Source: Apiotrichum sp. Y4204 (Eukaryota; Basidiomycota; Tremellomycetes; Trichosporonales; Trichosporonaceae). From it: a DNA stretch of 64,000 nt. The notes under the pieces were generated by a model. That model did no database searches. It was not told the DNA's origin and worked only from the letters and a program-made list of their open reading frames with translations. Position 1 is the stretch's first letter; each line of letters begins with the position of its first letter. Below, in pieces: positions 57,366-64,000 of this stretch. The stretch covers positions 248,001-312,000 of the forward strand of contig JAMYHL010000054.1 in assembly GCA_025531455.1 (NCBI GenBank), read 5' to 3'. The position numbers were made by a program, and so were the translations under genes.

Positions 57366-59677
57366 ATGCCCCCCGACGGGTACATCTCGACTTCGGCCCC
57401 GGCCACCGCCGCCGGCAACGGTGACGGCTTGGTGCCACCTCCAAACTCACCGGTCTCGGGCCATGGGCCATTTCTCGACCCGCGGCACGCGCAGCACGGC
57501 GGCGTCCAGGCTTTGTACGAGGTCATTAGCCCACCGATTACCCCTATCGGCGGTGAAGATCACGTTCTGCAGCCGACCGCTGGCACTGGTGCCAATACCG
57601 ATCCCCAGTCAACCATCCCAGAAGGGGATGGAGCTGCCCTTCAGAATAACCAGCATCACCACGACCACCTGATAATCGTGATCGAAAATCCCGGCGAGGA
57701 GCCCTTGAGCCTCACTATCACGCCTAGCTACCCCAGCATCCACGGCCACGCGAACACGCCGCCCGTTCCGAACTTTACAATCACCTTCGAATTTGGCACC
57801 GTAGAGAACGATGAGGAGACGTCCTCCGAGGATAGCGAGGAGACGGCCATTGAGGACAGCGAGGAGACGGTCTCCGAGGGCAGCGAGGAAACGGTTGCCG
57901 TCGCCCCCGAGACAGAGGACCACACCGACGACAATAACGGCCCCACTGTGCCGAACAACACCCCCATCTCTGGATCCCTGCCTTCGTCGCCCCATCCCTT
58001 CGTGGCGGCCCCCATCGTGCCCCCTCATATCCGCCACTTGGATACCATGCAGCCTCCGCGCTTCGGCGGCTCGTCTGCCTCCGGCACTTCGGGTTCTGGC
58101 GCTTCGATCTCGGGTCCTCCTACCTACGGTTCAGGCTCAGCCTCGGGCGCAGCCTCAAGCTTCGGTTACCGCTCGAACTCCGGTACCGTTCTCGACCCTT
58201 CCCTACTCCCGGAAGACTTCCAGGCGACCTTTGGCGGACCGTCCGGTACCGACCTCGACGGCTCCTCAGACGCAGAGACTCAGACCGACACGGACAACAC
58301 ACACGTAAACAATACTAGCTTTAGCCCAGGCAGCACCCCCTCGTTCCTCTCGCCTGAACTTCTGCGTTCCCCTCCTGCCCCCAACGCACTCCAGACCGAT
58401 CAGCCCGCCTACCGCCGCGCGCACAACGCGCTTCCCTTCACACCAGGCAGGTTTGGCGTTATTGGCGGGCCAGTACCCCCTATCGACGATGATGAAGACT
58501 GCGACATCTACGACGGACGCTACGAGATTCCGCGCCGTGGTCAAGCCGCTGTTCAGCGTGCGGCGACTCCCCCCGGGGCGGTCCATCCCTTCCAGACGCC
58601 CTCCGTGCCAGCGCCTTTTGGCGTTCCCGTAAACAACCAACTCGGTCTCACGCTTGGTGCCCAGGAGCACCCCGAACGGACTGAAGCGGGACAGGCAGAC
58701 ATTCTCCTGCCCGAGGTCCTGCTCCCTGAGCAGCCTCTCTCGACATGGCCAGACACCGGCTATGAGGTTCCATCGCGTGCCAGGACATACCGGAACGCCT
58801 GGCGCCCCCTTCGCACTCCCCCGCCCGGGCCTCCACAGGCCGGGTGGATTCCGTCCCCAACGCCCTTCGGCACTCTCAACGGCCAGATGCCTAGCGCCAG
58901 CAACAATAGTTATCTTCCTCCAGAGCTTCAGCTGGAGCTCGACATTATCCAGGCCCGCCTGCGGCAACTAATGCCGATCAATTACGACAATCAGTGGCGC
59001 TGCTCCGCCGACAAGACCATGCGGTCAGAGAACCAGCTCTCACCGGTCTGCCGGTCCGGCCCTTGCCCGCTGCAGGTGCCCTATTCACCTGTGCCGCAGC
59101 CCCCTTTCCCGTCGATGCCCGACCGCTCGAGGCACTGCAACCCATACCTCGTCGTGCGTACCGATGACGAATGCTCGACCCACGATCGGACCCGGCTGCA
59201 CGGTGTCTCCGGCCCTTCGGCACCGCAGTTTGTGACTCCAACGCTCTCAAACATTCCCCCTGCCCCCTTCCCCAACGGCGGAGGCAACTTCCCTAATCTC
59301 GACGGCGACAGGGACACGACCTCCGTCCGTCCATCCAGCCCTCCACTCTCCATACCGGTCCCTCGCCGTGTAATCACCGTTACGCCGCCGTTCCGTGACT
59401 GGCAGCGCCCCCCTATGGTCGCCGCGTCGGTTAGCTCCAGCAGGCAGCACGGCAGTGGTGGCGCCGCTCAGCGCCCTAGGGGCCACCCGAAGTACAAGAT
59501 CTTGTGCACCCAGTGCTACTGTAAATTATTCCCCCAGGTCGTTGTGAGTACAGTACTGTTAGGGGAGTCAGCGCTGACGGTCAGGTAAATAACGTTTTCG
59601 TCGCCGGCAAACATGGCAAGGAGGTGGTCATCTGCTCCAAATGCGGCGAACCCGGCGAGTGGCCCCCGGAGTACTAA
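57366..59677 (+). CDS. Unrecognised acidic/serine-rich protein with C-terminal CxxC zinc-ribbon-like end
   Basis: 756 aa in two exons (57366-59543, 59585-59677). I do not recognise the family. The bulk is Pro/Ser/Gly-rich and looks disordered. Around residues 155-180 are acidic repeats of the type SEETxSExSEET. The extreme C-terminus is different in character: KYKILCTQCYCKLFPQVVVN, then VFVAGKHGKEVVICSKCGEP and GEWPPEY. It has two CxxC pairs about 28 residues apart, as in a zinc ribbon, and the second pair is supplied by the short last exon. The splice is supported by the completed CxxC pair and by the immediate stop otherwise. The long pyrimidine-rich leader suggests appreciable expression. 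Confidence 0.72.
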
Positions 59678-60182
59678 ATGGCCACCCCAACATGCGACCC
59701 GAAGTCGCCCGCGAGAAGGCAGGAAGAAAGATAAAGGAGCGAAGAAGCGAGAAAGCAGGGGGGGATGAGGAGAGAGGGCGCCAAGACGAGAAGCGCGACG
59801 TGAGGTCGTTGACGTGTCCCGCACTGTGTGCATAGCTGATGATTGAAGTCGGCGGAGAATTGCAGGTTTTGGTTTACTTGAGCCGTGTTCCGGGCACGTG
59901 ATGGTGAGCAGTGAGCAATAGTTATAGAAAAAAAAAAAAAAAACACACACACAAGAAAGCCCCCAAAAGAGTTCAAAACCCATGAAATACCAAAAAAAGG
60001 TTAAAATAGTCCGCATCCACTGCTTTCTCTCTCTCTGTCTCTCGCTGCACTGTTCTTCCCATGTATCCACTGACTGTGCCTATCCAAAGAATATCAACAG
60101 TCAGCGAGCCTTCCGCTTCACTTATCAGTGGCAGTCAGCAGTCAGTTGGGAGAAACCAATGATACATCCAGCGTCTAATCCT
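59678..60182. other. Convergent intergenic region with A16 run
   Basis: 505 bp between convergent stops, containing A16 (59928-59943) followed by a short CA repeat. No gene seen. Confidence 0.6.
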
Positions 60183-62593
<2,411 letters not shown>

Positions 62594-62903
62594 GGTGTGC
62601 GGATGTGGTGAGGAATGCTTTCGAGTCGAGAGAGAATGCGATCCTGGTAACTTGCCTCCATAGAGCCTTCCTCAAAGATCCTCCAAAATCCAAACCTCCA
62701 CCTTGTAAAATGACGTGTGAAAACTGCCCGGTAATGGCCACCGTTATCAGATTCCCACCCGGAGCATGGCTGGTGCTGGTATCAGTTGGGCCATATGGCT
62801 GACTGTGTACTGTGAAATGTAGAAATCCAACTTGAAGACGCATAATCCGTTCTTTAGCTCCTCCACTCTCCCATCTTCTCCCAAGATCGCAAACAAAACA
62901 AAA
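62594..62903. promoter_or_regulatory. Shared divergent promoter region, RIX7 / pinin-like
   Basis: 310 bp between divergent starts, expected to contain both promoters. No specific element recognised. Confidence 0.5.
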
Positions 62904-64000
62904 ATGGCAGAGGACACGCTCGCAGGGTCTTCGACGACGGCGGGGTCTCCGCGCGCGTCGCCGTCCAAGTCCATGTCGCCTGTCAAGTCGCCGAGGAAGA
63001 TGAGCGAAGACCCGCCGGTTCCTGCAAAGTGAGTGGCTAGTGAACACATTGAGAGCTTGTGAAGTGACGAGGCGAGGCGATGAGGCGTATTGCTCTGAGT
63101 GGCTACTCGATGGGACTTCAGCCGCTTGTTCTCAGCGCGCCGCTCGCACCGTTACTTACAAAATACCACACTGGTTCACCGCTGATGGTAGACGCGCACG
63201 GACGATCAACACCGAGGAACGCGCGCGCAGCAAGCGCATGTTTGGCAACATACTGGGCACGCTCCGCCGGTTTCAAGACGACGACAAGAGCAAGCGCAGC
63301 AGTGAAGCAGTGAGTCGTGATTGGAGATGTGGTTCTCCTAAGTCCCCGCTCACACCCAGGCGCGGCGCCGTGAGGAGACGTCTCAGCGCATTGCGGCACG
63401 GCTGGCATCGGAGACAAACTTGCAGCACGACATAACTAGCACCGAGCGCGAACTGCGCACGCTGAAACTCGCCACCGAAAATGCCGCCTACGTCCTCGAG
63501 CATCGTGAAGTTGCAGTGAGTGGTGTCTTCCCCCCACACTTTCCGCTCCTTGCTAACCTTCCCAGCTGACTGCCCGCCACAACGCGCTCCGCGTCTCTGC
63601 AAGATATCTCCACACCTCCACTCCCAGCGCTGATTCTGTGTTTGAGACCAGTACGCTCATCTACCCAAGTGCCCCCGTTCCACTCGCGCGCGGCCCCAGC
63701 CGGACAGCTCCAGGTGCACCCGCGCTGTACTATGTGAGTGTCCAGGCGGACTTTTCTCAGCCCGTGTTTCTTTTACTAACACACAGCTGCCCAAGATTCT
63801 TCTTCCGGAGCAGGAAGACATGCTGCAGGCACGTCAAGAAGAGATTCTTAAGATTATCGAGGACGAGAGTGAAGCGCTGAGAGCGGACAAGGCGGACCAG
63901 GAGGAGACTGCGTCGAGTAATGCTGACAAGATTGCGGACCTGACTGCAAAGCTGCAGAAGCTCAAGGAGCAGCAGGCGAGTGCCCGGCGTGCTTCTGTCG
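62904..64000 (+). CDS. Pinin/SDK/MemA-domain protein, N-terminal part (cut by right edge)
   Basis: Homologue of pinin, a splicing- and exon-junction-associated protein. Exons: 62904-63028, 63192-63309, 63360-63515, 63566-63733, 63787->64000. A Ser/Pro-rich start (PSKSMSPVKSPRKMS) leads to the pinin domain: RARSKRMFGNILGTLRRFQD, followed by charged helices (ARRREETSQRIAARLASETN). A segment ending YYLPKILLPEQEDML and a Glu-rich coiled coil follow, as in fungal pinins. The C-terminus is outside the window. Exon 2 was placed by its acceptor (GATGGTAG) and the conserved motif; the 163-nt intron before it is long for this window. Confidence 0.85.

Overview
The window is GC-rich eukaryotic DNA packed with intron-containing protein genes, and every recognisable family is fungal. 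Introns are mostly 33-60 nt with GTGAGT/GTAAGT-like donors, CTRAC-type branch sites and CAG/TAG acceptors. Several exons are extremely short. This architecture, together with a biliverdin-type fungal phytochrome, a TSC1 homologue and a Bqt4-like protein, points to a basidiomycete yeast, probably Tremellomycetes (Trichosporonales-like). That placement is inference; no rRNA or other species marker is present.

Layout, left to right: neutral trehalase (NTH1, minus, cut by the left edge); an alpha/beta-hydrolase of the monoglyceride lipase type (plus); alpha-tubulin TUB1 (plus); a complete fungal phytochrome hybrid histidine kinase (minus); a YjbQ/UPF0047 protein built from micro-exons (minus), divergent from SKI8 (plus); a SAK1/CaMKK-like SNF1-activating kinase (minus). 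A 4.3-kb gene-poor stretch with a 55-base G run follows. Next is an apparently intact Mutator-like DNA transposon with about 104-bp terminal inverted repeats and an 8-bp target-site duplication (27559-30524), then 1.8 kb without genes.

The right half holds a Bqt4-like inner-nuclear-membrane protein (minus), divergent from MRT4 (plus); an SFP1-like zinc-finger factor (minus), divergent from TSC1/hamartin (plus); a nitrilase (minus); the CCA-adding enzyme CCA1 with two start codons (minus), divergent from an STK16/Env7-type kinase (plus); two adjacent J-domain genes (minus), one with HPD changed to HPE; an unrecognised acidic/serine-rich protein with a C-terminal CxxC zinc-ribbon-like end (plus); and the AAA ATPase RIX7 (minus), divergent from a pinin-family gene (plus, cut by the right edge).

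There are no operons. Common themes are ribosome biogenesis (MRT4, RIX7, SFP1-like), RNA processing (CCA1, SKI8, pinin) and nutrient/stress signalling (NTH1, SAK1-like, TSC1, SFP1-like, phytochrome). Exon junctions were derived by hand from splice signals and family conservation, and complete models were checked for an intact reading frame. No RNA gene, CRISPR array or viral sequence was recognised. No entirely new biological system is demonstrable from sequence alone. The best leads are the J-domain pair, the clustered micro-exons, the stop-free introns of length 3n, and the unrecognised CxxC protein.
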